From: Eonycteris spelaea
Taxonomy: Eukaryota; Chordata; Mammalia; Chiroptera; Pteropodidae
Length of the DNA stretch: 64,000 bases
Direction of reading: 5' to 3'
Assembly: GCA_003508835.1 (NCBI GenBank)
Contig: PUFA01000211.1
Coordinates: 930,001 to 994,000 of the forward strand
A model generated the notes under the pieces. The model did no database searches, was not told the origin of the DNA, and saw only the letters and a program-made list of their open reading frames with translations. A program made the position numbers and the translations under genes. Shown here piece after piece: positions 1-12,356 of the stretch (its first letter is position 1; each line of letters opens with the position of its first letter).

Positions 1-259
1 TTTAGAATTATTTGTTCTAGTTCTGGGAAAATGCCATTGGTATTTTGATAGGGATTACATTGAATCTGTAGATTGCTTTGTGTAGTATGGACATTTTAAC
101 AATGTTAATTCTTCCTATTCATGAGCACAGTATATCCTTCCATTTATTTGTATCTTCAATTTTTTTCTCATTGTCTTATACTCTTCTCAGTACAGTTTTT
201 CTTTTCTTTTCTTTTCTTTTCTTTCTTTCTTTCTTTCTTTTTCTTTCTTTCTTTCTTCT

Positions 260-295
<36 letters not shown>

Positions 296-664
296 TTCTT
301 TCTTCTTTCTTTCTTTTTTTACCTCTTGGTTAATTTTATTCTATCCTTAGGTTTTTATTCTTTTTTGATGCAATTGTAAAAGGGATTCTTTCTTAATTTC
401 CCTTGCTGATCCACCTGTCTTTTGATTGGAGCATTTAATCCATTTACATTTAAAGTAATTATTGATAGTTATGTATTTGTTGCCATTTTATTGTTTTTGT
501 CGTTCTTTGTTCCTTTTTATTTTCTTGCTCTCTTCTTTTTGTATGTTTATGACTTATATGGTGCTGTGTTTGGATTCCTTTCGTTTCTTTGATATTCTTT
601 GTAGATTTTTTTTTATTTATGGTCACATGTGCTTCATATATAATATAATGTTTGTAGCAGTATA
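1..664 (-). repeat. LINE-1 ORF2 fragments, antisense, with left edge outside the window
   Basis: Read on the minus strand, bases 1-120 match the L1 ORF2 segment after the reverse transcriptase (the region around a conserved 'ctacagattcaat' string). Bases 400-470 match the ORF2 endonuclease start (VNGLNAPIKR-type coding). The reverse-transcriptase centre that should lie between them is missing, so this copy is internally deleted or composite. A TTTC microsatellite interrupts it. Confidence 0.8.
196..320. repeat. (TTTC)n microsatellite
   Basis: About 125 bases of pure pyrimidine built on TTTC/TTTTC units inside the antisense LINE-1 fragment. It produces spurious Phe/Ser/Leu-rich open frames. 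Confidence 0.95.
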
Positions 665-1020
665 TTTTTAAAATTTATTTATTGTAATTTGTTTCAAGTA
701 TAAGTATATTGGTTAGACATCTATATAGTTCATAAAACGATTCCCCCAGTTGCTCCCTCCCTCCCCAGACCCTCCACCTAGCCAATGTATTAATGCTAAC
801 TGCATTCCTATGCCATCTTCCTTCCTCGTGATCATCCTCAGCTACTAATTTGTACTTCTTTAACCTTTCACCCCATTCCCAGCCCCCCAAACCTACCCCC
901 TCTGTCACCAAATTGTCCCTATATTTGTGAGTCTGTTTTGATTATTTTGTTCTTTTTATTCCTTAAATTCCATATAGAAATGAGATCATATAGTGTTTAT
1001 CTTTCTCTGACTTAAATACC
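665..1020 (-). repeat. LINE-1 3' end fragment, antisense
   Basis: The T-rich start followed by the 'ggttagacat' and 'gattccccc' motifs is the reverse complement of an L1 3' untranslated region. It lies between pieces of other L1 copies and may be a later insertion. Confidence 0.6.
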
Positions 1021-2990
1021 TTCTAGGTCCATCAAAGCAATATCTTTTTCCTTTCCCTTCCTTTTAGTCTGTGGGTGTCTTTAAACTGGAGTGAGTCTCT
1101 TGTAGGCAGAAGGTTCTTGTTTTCTTATCTATCATCCACTCTTATCTTTAGTTGGAGCACTTGATTCTTTTCCATTTGAGGTACTTATTGATAGGAATGT
1201 AGTTGTTACCATTCTTTATTCCTGTTTTTGATATATGTTATTCTTCTTAAAGAAGTCCTCCAACATTTCCTGTAAACTGGCTGGCAGTGATAAATTCCTT
1301 CAGCTTATTTTTTTCTGGGAAGTTCTTTATCTGTCCTTCAACCTAAATGATAGTTTTACTGTATAAAGTTTTCTTGCTTGTAGATCTGGGTCTTCATCCT
1401 GTTGAATATTTTGTGCCAAACCCTTCTGTCCTGCAGTTTCTTTTGAGAAATCAGCTGCCAGTCTTATGGTGTCCCTTGTAGGTAACACTCTGCTTTTCTC
1501 TTGCTGCTTTTAAGATTTTTTCTTTGTATTTAACTTTGCATTCTAATTATGATGTGAGTTGGTATGCCTCTTTGGATCCTGATTTTTGGAATTCTCTGAG
1601 CTTCCTGGGGTTTTATGTCCATTTCTTCAGTAGGTTAGGGAAGTTTTTATCATTATTCTTCAAACAGCTGTTCAACATCTTGTTTTTCTTCAGGATGCCA
1701 ATCAGATGGAATTTGGACCCTTAATAGTGTCCCATGCCTCCTTAAATTATTTTTATAGTCTTGGCATCTTATCTCTTGCCATTTGATTGTGTCCTTGGCT
1801 TTCCTGTCTCTAGATAGGGCATTTGATCCTTTTCTTTATTCACTTTGTTTATTCCTTTGTTTATTCCATTTAATATACTTCTCATCTCAGATAATGTGTT
1901 CTTCATTTCAGACTGGTTCCCTTTTATAATTTCCATTTCCATTTTTATGTTTTTTATCTCTTTGTTGAAGTTCTCACTGAATTTATCTACACTTCCCAAA
2001 AGTTCATTGAGCATCTTTATAACCAGTGTTTTGAACTCTGCATCTGTTAGATTACTTCTCCATTATATCTGGATCTCTGTTCTGTTCTTTCATATGGTTC
2101 TGTCTTCTTGTTTTGGCTGCCTTTCCATGTCTGTTTCTATGTACTAAGCAAAGCTTAAGTCTCCCAGTCTTATTAGTGTGGATTTGTGAAGTAGGTGTCC
2201 AGTGGCACCATCCTGAGAGGAGTTCAGCTGCAGGCCAAATTTAGCCCAAGCCTCTACCCCTGGGCCACCTGTTAAGATTCAGCAAGCAATCCACAGATGC
2301 TGTGCTTATAGTTGCCTCAAAAGGCCACACGAAACGGAGGCCAGTTGCCTCCACCATTGTGAGTCTAGGCACTGCTCAGCAAAGAACCCCTGACTCTCTG
2401 AGGAAACACCTGGATGTGGCTTGGGTGGAGCCGCTAGTTGGGGCGGGGGAGGAGGGTTGCAGGAACTCCTCTGGGCGAAGTGACCTCTATTATCTAGTTT
2501 GATGACGTCTGGGCTATGGTGGCAACTGTGTCTGTGCACTGGGAGAGGGAGGGCTCAACAGGTAACAATGGATACCACCTGCACTTCTGTACAGAGCGAG
2601 TTTTGCCTGGGCCCTCACTCTGACAATGTCTCCTGGTGCCCCCTGCACACAGCTGAATTGGCACTGGTGCTCAGAGCAAGCAGGTCTGTCACTGTGAAAA
2701 TCCACTTGTGGTCGCGGCTCTTTTAAGATGCTTCTGCTGCTGCCGCTTCCGCTGCCACAGCCTCCGTCTCACTCAGCCGCTAGAGACTGGGCAGCTCAAG
2801 CGTCTTTGCCCCATCCTACCTTCTGCCATTGCAGGGTGCTTTCTTGGATTTCTCCCTAGTTGTATAGCTGTTGTTGTCTAGATCCTAGGCAATTTTTCCT
2901 TGCTGCTGCTCCGTGTTTTTGTCAAATGTTGATTTTGTTGTCAGGGGGATGAACAGAGCCTCTATCATCTACGCCATTTTCCTCCCTCTC
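1021..2990 (-). repeat. LINE-1 5' half, antisense: ORF2 start, ORF1 and 5' UTR
   Basis: On the minus strand a coiled-coil ORF1 remnant is readable at 2014-1769 (KNIKMEMEIIKGNQSEMKNT). The GC-rich 5' UTR spans about 2990-2160 and its 5' end carries an AAATGGCG motif reading leftwards from about 2975. Residual ORF2 endonuclease coding is at 1040-1250. All frames are broken. Confidence 0.75.
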
Positions 2991-3000
2991 CTGTCGCGGT

Positions 3001-5795
3001 CTATTTTAAGTTGATGGTTGCTTAAGTTGTAACACATCTGAAAATCACTATAATTTTTACTCACCCCTCACATTTATGTTGTCCTTATTTTTTTAAATCT
3101 TTCTTTGTGTGCATGTTTGTGTTTATCACTTGATTTTTTGTTGTAATTACACATGAATTGCCTGCTTTTGCCTTTTAACCTTTGTACTAGCTTTATAATT
3201 GGTTTATCTACTGCTTTTACAAAGTGTTGGCTTTGTCAGTGAGAAATTTTTTTCTCCTTTCTATTTTCTTATTATGTCTTTGATCTTTTTTTCTTTCTAC
3301 TTAAAGAAGTCCTTTTAACATTTCTCATAATACTAGTTTAGCAGTTATAACCTTTAGCATTTTTGTGTCTGGGAAACTTTATCTCTCCTTCAATTCTAAA
3401 TGATAGCCTTGTGAGTAGAGTAATCTTGGATATACATCCTTGCCCTTAATCACTTTGAATATGTCATGCCAATCCCTTCTGGCCTGTGAAGTTCCTGTTG
3501 CGAAATCTGAGAGTCTTATGGGAGCTCCCTGTATTAACTACTTTTCTCTTGATGCTTTTAAGATTCTATTCGTCTTTAAGCTTTCGGCATTTTAATTATG
3601 ATGTGTCTTGGCGTGTGCCTCTTTGGGTTAATCTGTTTTGGGACTCCGAGCTTCCTGGGGTTGTATGCCTATTTCCTTCAGCAGGTTAGGGAAGATTTCC
3701 ATATTTGTTTTTTTTCAAATAGGTTTTCAATTCTTGTCCTTCTGCTTCTTCAGGTACCCCTATGATACAAATGTTGTTATGTTTGATGTTGTCTCAGAGG
3801 CTCCTTAAAGCATCCTCATATTTTTTGGATTCTTTTTTCTTGTTGCTGTTCTAATTGAGAGTTTTGTTACCTTGTCTTCCAGATTGCTGATTTAATTCTC
3901 TGCTTCATCTAATCTGCTATTGATTTCCTGTGTGTATTTTTTGTTTTGTTTTGTTTTAATTTCAGTTATTGTATTCTTTATTTCTGGCTGATTCTCTTTT
4001 TATGGTTATCTTTGTTAAAGATCTCACTGAGTTTATCTATTCTTCTCCTAAGTTTACTGAACATCCATATAACCAGTGTTTTTAACTTTGCATCTGGTAG
4101 ATTGCTTGTCTCATTTTGTTTATTTCTTTTTCTGGAGTTTTGTTTTGTTCTTTCATTTGAGACATGTTTTTCTCCTTATTTCGGTTGCCTTCCTGTGTTT
4201 GTTTCTGTGTATTCGGTAGATCTGCTATGTCTCCCAGTCTTGGCCAGGTGGCCTTACATAGTAGGTGTCCTATGAGGTTCAGTGACACAGTCTCCCTGTT
4301 CATGTAAGTCTAGGGTTCCAGGTTTGTCCCTTGTGTGGATTGTATAACCTCCTGTTATGGTTGAGTCCTGATTGCTATTGGCATGTCAGTGGGTGGGGTT
4401 GACCCTTAGGCTGACTGGCTGGATGACTGGCCATGACTACAGTGGACAAGCTGTTGCATAGGTGCTGACCCCACTGAGCAGGAATTGCTTTAGCAGGGCT
4501 CTGATGCCATCCCAGTCTGCCCTTTGGGTATGTCATTGGTAGAACTGTGGGTGTACTCTGATGTGATCCTAAGGTGGCCACTGGGTGCATTGGTTTGGGG
4601 CCTCCAATGCAGTACAAAGTCAGTCACCATTTGTGTCTGGCTTCTAGCTGCCTTGTGAGAGCTACAAAGTATCTGCAGTTGTTTGCTTCTTTTGCTGGGC
4701 TTGGAGGCACTTGGAAGAGGCTATGCCGTGAATTGAGGACCACTGCCACTAATGCTGGACTTAGGAGTCTTTGGTGAGCACCATAATGTGAGCTGAAGCT
4801 AGCCGCTACTTATGCTGGGCTTGTGGCCACTCAGTTGAAGCTATGCTTCAAGCCAACGCTGACTGCAGCTTGGGGCCACATGATGGGAGTCACAGTGCAT
4901 GTTGGGAGCTGTTGCTGCTTTTTCCTGGCCTGGGGTCACTTAGCAAGAAGTACAGCCTGTGCCCAGATCAGCCACTGCTTGTTTGAAGTTTGTGAACTTT
5001 TGAGTGATTTTAGAAAATTTGCAGTGTGATGGGGGCAGGCCACTGGTGTGGAAAAAACCACTGGAAGAGGTTTGGCCAGGTGTGTGAGTTGGGTGTGTGA
5101 GGTGGGGTCTCAGGCAATTTACCAGGGCAGGGCTAACAATGTTAGCTAGGTTAAAAAGATCTCACATTTGGCACCTGCCTGTGCCTGCTGGCTGGGTGGG
5201 AGGAAGGCTCAACAAAGGAGCAATGGTGCCTGCCAGCACTTCTGACTCCAGAAAGCTACCCTAACTCCTGCCCCTCTAGTCGTCTCCCTGGAGCTGGTCA
5301 ATTCAGTTATTTTCCAACGTCCCTAGCACTTTTTGAGCTTCTGTCCCCATGCTGGAGCTTAAAAGCAAGTGAATTTGTGAGTACATGTGCAGCCCTCAAG
5401 AGAATGTATGGCACTCTTTTATTCCACTTGAGTATGATTCCTACTGGTTTTCACAGCTGAATATTATGGGGACTCCTCTTCCCAGCATGTGCACTGCGCT
5501 GCGGAGCTCAGTGTGAGGCTAGACCCTTCTTACCTCAGTGGGGACCTCCGCAGAGATATCCCTTGGACTCTTAATCGCCACACCATGGGCGTGGGACCTT
5601 CCCATTCCGCATCTCCTCCCCTCCCATCAGTCCATTGTGGCTTGTTCTTTATATCTTTAGTTATAGGACTTCAGATTAGCTGTCTTCAGGTGGTTCTCAA
5701 GGGTGATTGTTCTATAATTTAGTTGTAATTTTGACCTATTTGTGGGAGGAGGCAAGCATGGTGTTTTCCAATCCATCATCTTGACCAGAAGTCTC
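3001..5795 (-). repeat. Second, older LINE-1 5' region, antisense
   Basis: The stretch at 3300-4000 is the reverse complement of the ORF1-proximal 5' region seen in many mammalian L1 and HAL1 families ('cttcaattctaaatgatagc' and 'atgtcatgccaatcccttct' landmarks). Bases 4080-5795 are a GC-richer 5' UTR. The 5' end lies near 5795, where the minus strand begins 'gacttctggtcaagatgatg'. No open ORF remains. Confidence 0.7.
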
Positions 5796-5926
5796 ACATT
5801 CTTTTTAAGTGTTCCATAGCATTCCATTGTATAGGCATAAAAGCATTTATGTATCTAATCTCTTATAAAGGGATATTTAAATGCAGAGAATGAACAGGAT
5901 GTTAAGATGAAAAATTTGCCTGATCT

Positions 5927-6038
5927 TTTCTATCTCTCATCATCTATCTCTCCTCATCTATCTAATCTATCAATCTATCTATGTATCTAATCTATATATC
6001 TATCTACTGTCTATCATCTATCATCTATCTATCTTTAT
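5927..6038. repeat. (ATCT)n microsatellite
   Basis: Imperfect tandem TCTA/ATCT units over about 110 bases, with interruptions. Confidence 0.9.
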
Positions 6039-6114
6039 ATGTAGGTATATATATTATTACCTATATATTTGTCAAATACTGAAATAATCTGTGAGACTGA
6101 TTAATATCTTAATA

Positions 6115-6705
6115 CACATTAGTTGCCTCCCATTGCATATCAAAATTACTCCAAAAACATAGTGGCTTAAAAAAACCCCATCTTTTATTATTTCATAGTT
6201 TCTGCAACACAAATCTAGGCATGGCTTAGCTGGGTCCTTTGGCTAGGGCTTCTCACTGGCTGCAGTTAAGATGTTGCCCAGGCTGCAGTCTTCTCACAGC
6301 TGGACTGGGGAAGGATTTCTCTCAAGCCTACTAATGTGGGAATTAACAAGATCTAGCTCCTCATGGGATGTTAGCATGAGGGTCTCAGTTCTTCATTGGC
6401 TATGGTAAGACTCACCCTTGGTTCCTTGACTTGTAGGCATCTTTTTTAGGGTCTCACAACATGGCAGATGGCTCCTCAAGAGTGAGCAAAAAGAGGCAGA
6501 AAGAGAACAAGTGCATGCAAGATGGAAATCAGGATTCCATAGTCTGATTTCAGAAGTGACACCCCATCACTTTTGCCATATCTATTTGTTAAAAACAAGT
6601 TGCTCTGTCTAGACCATGCTGAAGGGAGAGATTTACAGAAGAGTGTGAATACCAGCAGGTGGGGATCACTGGGAGCAAATTTAGAAGCTGCCTACCATAC
6701 TGACC
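6115..6705. repeat. Possible old interspersed repeat, family not assigned
   Basis: The 'agtggcttaaaa' start and the 'tttattatttcatagtttctg' region resemble a dispersed mammalian repeat that I have seen in many genomic contexts but cannot name with certainty. No coding capacity. Confidence 0.35.
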
Positions 6706-7264
6706 CTTGAGAACTTGCAAAAATAAAACAACTCAAAACCAGTGACATGGCTGTTAAATCCCTGCATCCTCATTGAAATTGTACGAGGGTCTGAGTCTAT
6801 CAATTACTATGCAAAAATCTTCCTTAATGATTTTTGCACTTGACTATTTTCTGTAATAGAGCTGTCAATTTTTGCTTATATATTTTAGGATAACTGTTCA
6901 TAAGACTTTGAAATTGTTATTTCAGTAGAACTCAGTCTGCTGTTATTATGAAGTAAGTTTTTTTTCTAACACTTTTTACTTTAATAGATACACTTTTTTG
7001 TTGTTTTTAGTATTTGCAGTGTATATTTTCTACATTTTTACTTTCAACTTTTCAGGTTTCTTTTTTTCTTTTTTTTTTGTAAATAGCATGTATGTATATC
7101 TAGATCTTTTCACACAAGCTTTATTTTCAATTAATGTTTTTATTAATATTTTGGGCTAAATTTTACCAAATTAATTATATGTTCATTATTCACTCTTTTT
7201 TGTTCCTTTATTTTGCATCAATTAAGTGTGTTTCCATTTTCTCCCTATGTTAGTTTAAAGGAGA

Positions 7265-8110
7265 GATATTATTTTTTTAAAAATTAAGATATAATTCAAA
7301 TACCATAAAATTAACAATTTTAAAACATATTTAATGGCTTTAGTATATCCACAAGGTTGTGCAATCATCACCACTAATTCCAGAACATTTTTATTACTGA
7401 AAATAAAACCCTGTACTTATTACCAGTTACTCATCCCCCAAACCCTCACTTGCCTTCTACTGCTCAGTACCTGAAAACCACAAAACTACTTTCTGTTTGT
7501 ATGGATTTCTCTCTTCCGGGCATTTCACACAACATATGGCCTTTTGTGCTTGGCTTCTTCACTTAGTATGTTTACAAGGTTCACCCACATTGTAGTGTAT
7601 ATCAATACTTTATTCCTTTTTATCATCAAATAATGTTCCATTATTGGATCTACCACATTTTGTTTATCTGTTCATCAGTTGATGGACATTTTGGTTGTTT
7701 CCACTTTTTGGCTATTATGAATAATAATGCTATGAATATTTATGTATAAGCATATTTTTTTGGATACTTGTTTTCCATTTCTTGAGCATATAATTAGGAG
7801 TGGAATTGCAGAGTTATATGGTAACTCTTATGTTTTAACTTTTTGGAATTGCCAAGCTTTTTCCACAGTGGCTGCACCAATTTATATTCCTGCTAACAAT
7901 GTAGGACTCTCATTTTTCCACATTTCATCAACATTTGTTATTTTCCATTATAACCAACTTGGTGTTGCGAAGTTGTATTTCATTGTGGTTTTAATTTGCA
8001 TTTCCCTAGTGATTAATGATACTGAGCATTTTTCTTGTATGTTTTTTGGTCATTTGTGTGTTTTAAAGAAATGTCTGTTGAGGTACTTTGCCTATTTTTA
8101 AATTAGATTG
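7265..8110 (-). repeat. LINE-1 ORF2 C-terminus and 3' UTR, antisense
   Basis: The landmarks 'ttaaaaattaagatataatt', 'ttcatcagttgatggacatt' and 'gtttccactttttggctatt' are the reverse complement of the end of L1. The 119-codon plus-strand frame at 7742-8101 is antisense to ORF2 and not a gene. Confidence 0.9.
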
Positions 8111-8149
8111 TTACAAATATAGTTACAATTTCTTTTCTTGTGATGAGAC

Positions 8150-8510
8150 CTTTTAAGATTTATTCTTAGCAACTTTCAAGTATGCAATACAATATTATCA
8201 ATTATAGTCACCATACTGTACATTACATCCCGACTTATTTTATAACTGGAAGTTTGCACTTCTTGACACCTTCACCCATTTTCTCTCCTTACCTACACCT
8301 ACCTCTGGCAACTACCAGTTTATTCTGTATCAATGAGCTTGGTATTGTTTTGTTTTGCTTATCAATGCCACATGTGAGATTATGTGGTATTTGTCTTTCT
8401 TTGACTTATTTCACTTAGCATAATTCTCTCAAGGTCCATCCATGTTGTCCAGGTGGCAAGACTTCATTCTCTTTTATGGCTGAATAATATTCCATTGTTT
8501 ATATCGTTTG
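8150..8510 (-). repeat. LINE-1 3' end fragment, antisense
   Basis: A second L1 3' untranslated region in the same orientation: 'tcaccatactgtacattaca', 'gagattatgtggtatttgtc' and 'ggctgaataatattccattg' are standard reverse-strand L1 landmarks. It abuts the copy to its left, so the two are separate insertions. Confidence 0.8.
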
Positions 8511-8514
8511 TTGT

Positions 8515-9830
8515 CTGTCCTGACTAGAACCTTCAGTACAATGTTGGGTGGAGTGGTAAGAGCAAACATTTTTGTCTTATTCTAGATTTTTAGAGTGGAT
8601 GCTTTCAATTGCAGCAATGTTAGCTGTCGTTTTTCATAGATGTCCTTTACCAAGTTGGGGAAAATTCCTTTCTACTCCTAGTTTGTTTTTATTGTGTGGC
8701 TGTTGAATTTCTCGCATGCTTTTTCTTCATTTATTGAGATGATCATGTGGTTTTATCCTTTATCAATATAGTATGTTACACAGATTTTTGCATGTTGAAA
8801 ACAAGCTTTCATTCCTGGGATAAATCTCACTTGGTCATGGTGTATAATTTTTATATGGTGCCAGATTATTATTATTTATTTTGGAGGATTTCCACATTTA
8901 TATTAATAAGGGATATTGAGCTATAGTTTTGTGATGTATTTGTGTGATTCTGGTAGTAGGGTAACACTGGCCTTATAAAGTAGGTTAGAAAGTGTTATTT
9001 CCTCTTCTATTTTTTGGATGCATTTGTGAAAGGTTGGTACTGATTTCTTTTAAATTATTTGATAGAATTCATGAGTGAAGCCATCTGGTTCTGGGTTTTG
9101 TGGGAAGTCTTTTGATTACTGATTCAGTCTATGTGTAAGTGTATTGAGGTTTTCTATTTCTTGAGTCAGTGTCAGCAGTTTGTCTAAGAATTAGCTTGTT
9201 TCACGTAGTTTATCTAATTTGTTGGCATACAATCGTTCATAGTACTTTTTACTTCTATAAGGTTGGTAGTTCTTTTTTCACTCCTGATTTTAATAATTTG
9301 AGTTTTTTCCCCTTGTTCAGTCTAATTAGTCTTCTTGAAGAACTAACTTTTCCTTGCTTTTCCCTGTTTTAATCTTCTCTCCATTTCATCTATTTCTGCT
9401 TTAACCTTTATTTCCTTCATTATGCTTGGTGTGGGTTTAGCTTGCTTTTTCTAATTTCTTAAGTTGGAAGGTTATTGACTTATCTGTTTTTCTACTTTTT
9501 AAAGATAGATGTCATGTAATTTTTTCATTTTCATTCATCTCTCTATGTTTTTCTTTTGTAAATGTTTCTTTGGAAATTGTGTTTCCACATTTCCACATAT
9601 TTTGTAATTCTTGTTTCTCTTTTGGTACCTAAATTCATTTCACTGTGGTTAAAAAATATACTTTGTATGATTTGAACCCCTTTACATTCATTGACTTTAT
9701 TGTCTAACATATGGCCTATCTTGAAAAATGTTCCATATGCACTGAGATTATGTATTATTCTGTTGGGTTCTTAGATGTGTTAGGTCTGTGCTTCATATAG
9801 GTGATATGTATATATGTCCTAGTTTTAGGA
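8515..9830 (-). repeat. LINE-1 ORF2 reverse-transcriptase region, antisense
   Basis: Minus-strand ORF2 relic: 'cattcctgggataaatctca' and 'tcttgagtcagtgtcagcag' are RT-domain landmarks read backwards. It is broken by many stops. The right end is approximate. Confidence 0.8.
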
Positions 9831-11984
9831 TACAATGTAAAATTTAGAAAAACAGGAACTAATGTTGAAACTCATTTAGACCTTAGCTTTAATTTTACAA
9901 ATGCTTGTATTAAACAATTTATTAGTCATCTAAGGATATGATATAGCTCTAAGATCATAAAGTTGGCTTTGAAATCATGAATTTTTCTACTCTATCAAAT
10001 AAAGAACTTTTAAACCAATGATCAAATTATCCCATGCCATTTTCACAAAAGCAGATATTTGTCTTGAGTCTTCAGAGACACTGTCAGAATGTTCCCCATA
10101 GGACAAGTAGTTTCCTGCAATATAGTCAGCCTTCCCTTGTTGCCTAGCAATGAGGGTGTTTATTTCTAAATGTTAGTACTGAGAGCTTAGTGGACTGGTC
10201 TAGCTCCTCCAGGTGCAGTAATAGTTTGGAGCTAGGCAAAATTCTCTGGTAGGTTCAGCCTTCACTTGAAGCTCTGCATCTCGAGCCACCAAGCCGCCTC
10301 AACCCACAGAATCACAGGCATGATGATACCAGCACGAACTGTTTTTTTCAGGCCACCTGGCTACCCATTTCCAGCTCTATGCTTGGATGTCAGCCCAGAG
10401 GTTGTGATTTAATTGGTCTGGTGTGCAGCATCGTGGGTTGTCAAAACAATCCAGGTGATTTTATTGTGCAAAGACATTTTGACAATCAATGTTCATGTTA
10501 CCCACAGCCAGTTTTCACCTCAATATGATTTTGGCAAGTAAAAAATTTGAGGTTCCCTAAGGCAGTGACACAGAGCTTCCCTAAGGCAGTGACAGAACTG
10601 GCTGACAGAGCCTTGTGTCTACAGGCTGTCCCCTCATGCGTTAACTATTTGGTAGGTGCCAATTCTCCTGCAAAATACCCAAATTCCTTCCTTTGGAGAA
10701 GGTAAAATATTTGTTCATACTAGTTAAGTGAAGAGATCATGTACAAGTGGGCTGGAGACTGTGATGTGGCCAAAGGAGAGCAAGCTGGTCTAGCGAGGCT
10801 GGCCCTAACCTCTTGGTCTCCATCTTTACCAGGACCACTTGGGGTAAACCCCAAGTGAACACGACACATTCACTCTGATCAAGTTAGCAGGGACCAAAAG
10901 GAAGCCACACGAGCAACCGTGTATTCCACTGTTGGTTGTGGCATATTATTTAACTCAGCACCCTACTGTTTAAATATGTATGCTCTTTTCCAGCTTCTAT
11001 TAGAAGAATCCTGATGAGATAAATTTAATTGCCTATGTATCTTTATTTTTCACTATTTCCTGTAAGAAATCCTTAAAATGAATCCTCTTATAAACACGAA
11101 GTTACATGGTTCAGTTTTTAAATACTGGTAAGATACTGCCAAATTCTAAGTTGAACAATTAATTTTAGACTTCCACTAAATGAGAGGCTGCATTCCTGTC
11201 ACCCCTCACCAATGGGTGGGCTGCATGACAGTTAAGTATTCTCACATTGTCAGTCCTTCTTTCTAGTTGAGCTTGAGTCATGAGCCACAAGTTGAAAGGT
11301 GTGGATGTTTTGCCTTCACAGAAGAGAAAATGTGGCCAACGTGCCTGGAGAATGAAAAGTCTAGGATGATGAATCGAACTCCTACTTTCAAGGAGAACCT
11401 ACTACATAAAATTCCCTATTTGAAAATTCTAGCAGACATTACAGGAGAGTTGCCAGAATATAGGTTTTGCCACATTGAACTGCGGTTGGAAGGCTGCTTC
11501 TCTCACCCTGACCATTACTTACATGACCTTGAGCCAAGCATTCCATACCTTACTGGTTCCTCATGTTGTAGATTTAGGTAGAGAAGGCAGTATGAGTTAC
11601 AACTCTCTGTACACAGATAAAAGCTCTGCACACTCAATTACTGAATCAAAGATGTGTATCTCAGAAGCTTAATGTGAAATGATATAAAGTTCAAAATAGG
11701 CAAAACTAGGTAATACATATTAGAGAAATATACTTTCCTTGAAAGAGGAAGGGGAAAAAGTGACACAAAATTCGGAGACACAGTACTCTGGGGATGGGTG
11801 ATTCAGGTAGACATGACTTGGGAGGATACCGGTCATACACTTCTAGCTCCATCCAAGGTGTAGTTAAAAACAGTGGTTCATATTCTTATTATTGCACAAA
11901 TGGATGTATGCCCATATGAATATTTCACAAAAAAGATCACATATTCTACAGAAATGAAAAGTAAAGAATTATCAGAAAAACTTT
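9831..11984. other. Intergenic stretch downstream of CDYL, nothing recognised
   Basis: No gene, RNA or repeat that I can name. A 104-codon plus-strand frame at 11267-11581 has no recognisable domain, codon signature or splice context. Confidence 0.6.
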
Positions 11985-12008
11985 TCAAATGTGTTAAGAA
12001 ATATTAGT

Positions 12009-12014
12009 TTTATT
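12009..12014 (-). terminator. CDYL: Distal polyadenylation signal AATAAA, CDYL
   Basis: TTTATT on the plus strand reads AATAAA on the minus strand, the most distal of three canonical hexamers in the CDYL 3' UTR. Cleavage would be expected near 11985-11995. Confidence 0.55.
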
Positions 12015-12037
12015 TAACCAGTTTTCACAGCTGAATA

Positions 12038-12043
12038 TTTATT
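12038..12043 (-). terminator. CDYL: Second polyadenylation signal AATAAA, CDYL
   Basis: A canonical AATAAA on the minus strand, 24 bases before the distal one. The two could serve the same cleavage region. Confidence 0.45.
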
Positions 12044-12242
12044 CTATAAAAACTTTACAGATTGTACAGTTTATATATAGCTCAAACTACTGAACGAAAA
12101 AGTAGGTCCCACAGATGCAAAAATACTGCACCAACCAATCCAAGGTAAAGGCAGATTTACACACTGTACAGCTCTCCACATAGCCAGGAGGTGGTCGGTT
12201 CTAAGTATAAACTTCAAAACTGTACAAAAATAAGGTTTTGAT

Positions 12243-12248
12243 TTTATT
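12243..12248 (-). terminator. CDYL: Proximal polyadenylation signal AATAAA, CDYL
   Basis: A canonical AATAAA on the minus strand about 200 bases upstream of the distal pair. Use of it would shorten the UTR to about 1.2 kb. Confidence 0.35.
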
Positions 12249-12348
12249 TCATTCTTCATACATTCAATATGATTGCAAGCTCAGAAGCCTAATAATAGGC
12301 ATCTGTAATCAAGAATCAGTCCCCACTCCTGAAAGGAATGCGAATGTC

Positions 12349-12356
12349 TATTTACA
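12349..12356 (-). promoter_or_regulatory. Pumilio-type element UGUAAAUA in CDYL 3' UTR
   Basis: TATTTACA on the plus strand reads TGTAAATA on the minus strand, matching the UGUANAUA site bound by PUM1/PUM2. It lies within the UTR, close to the proximal polyadenylation signal. A single 8-mer can occur by chance, so this is only a candidate. Confidence 0.3.

Noticed and set aside
78..350. Phe/Ser/Leu-rich open frames that look like membrane proteins
   Set aside because: Translation of the TTTC microsatellite.
5927..6038. Tandem short repeats considered as a CRISPR-like array
   Set aside because: The unit is 4 bp with no spacers, and the host is a mammal; it is a microsatellite.
7742..8101. 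119-codon plus-strand open frame
   Set aside because: Antisense to the L1 ORF2 C-terminal region; a by-product of A/T-rich LINE sequence.
11267..11581. 104-codon plus-strand open frame downstream of CDYL
   Set aside because: No family resemblance or supporting signals. It could be an unrecognised repeat, but not a supported gene.
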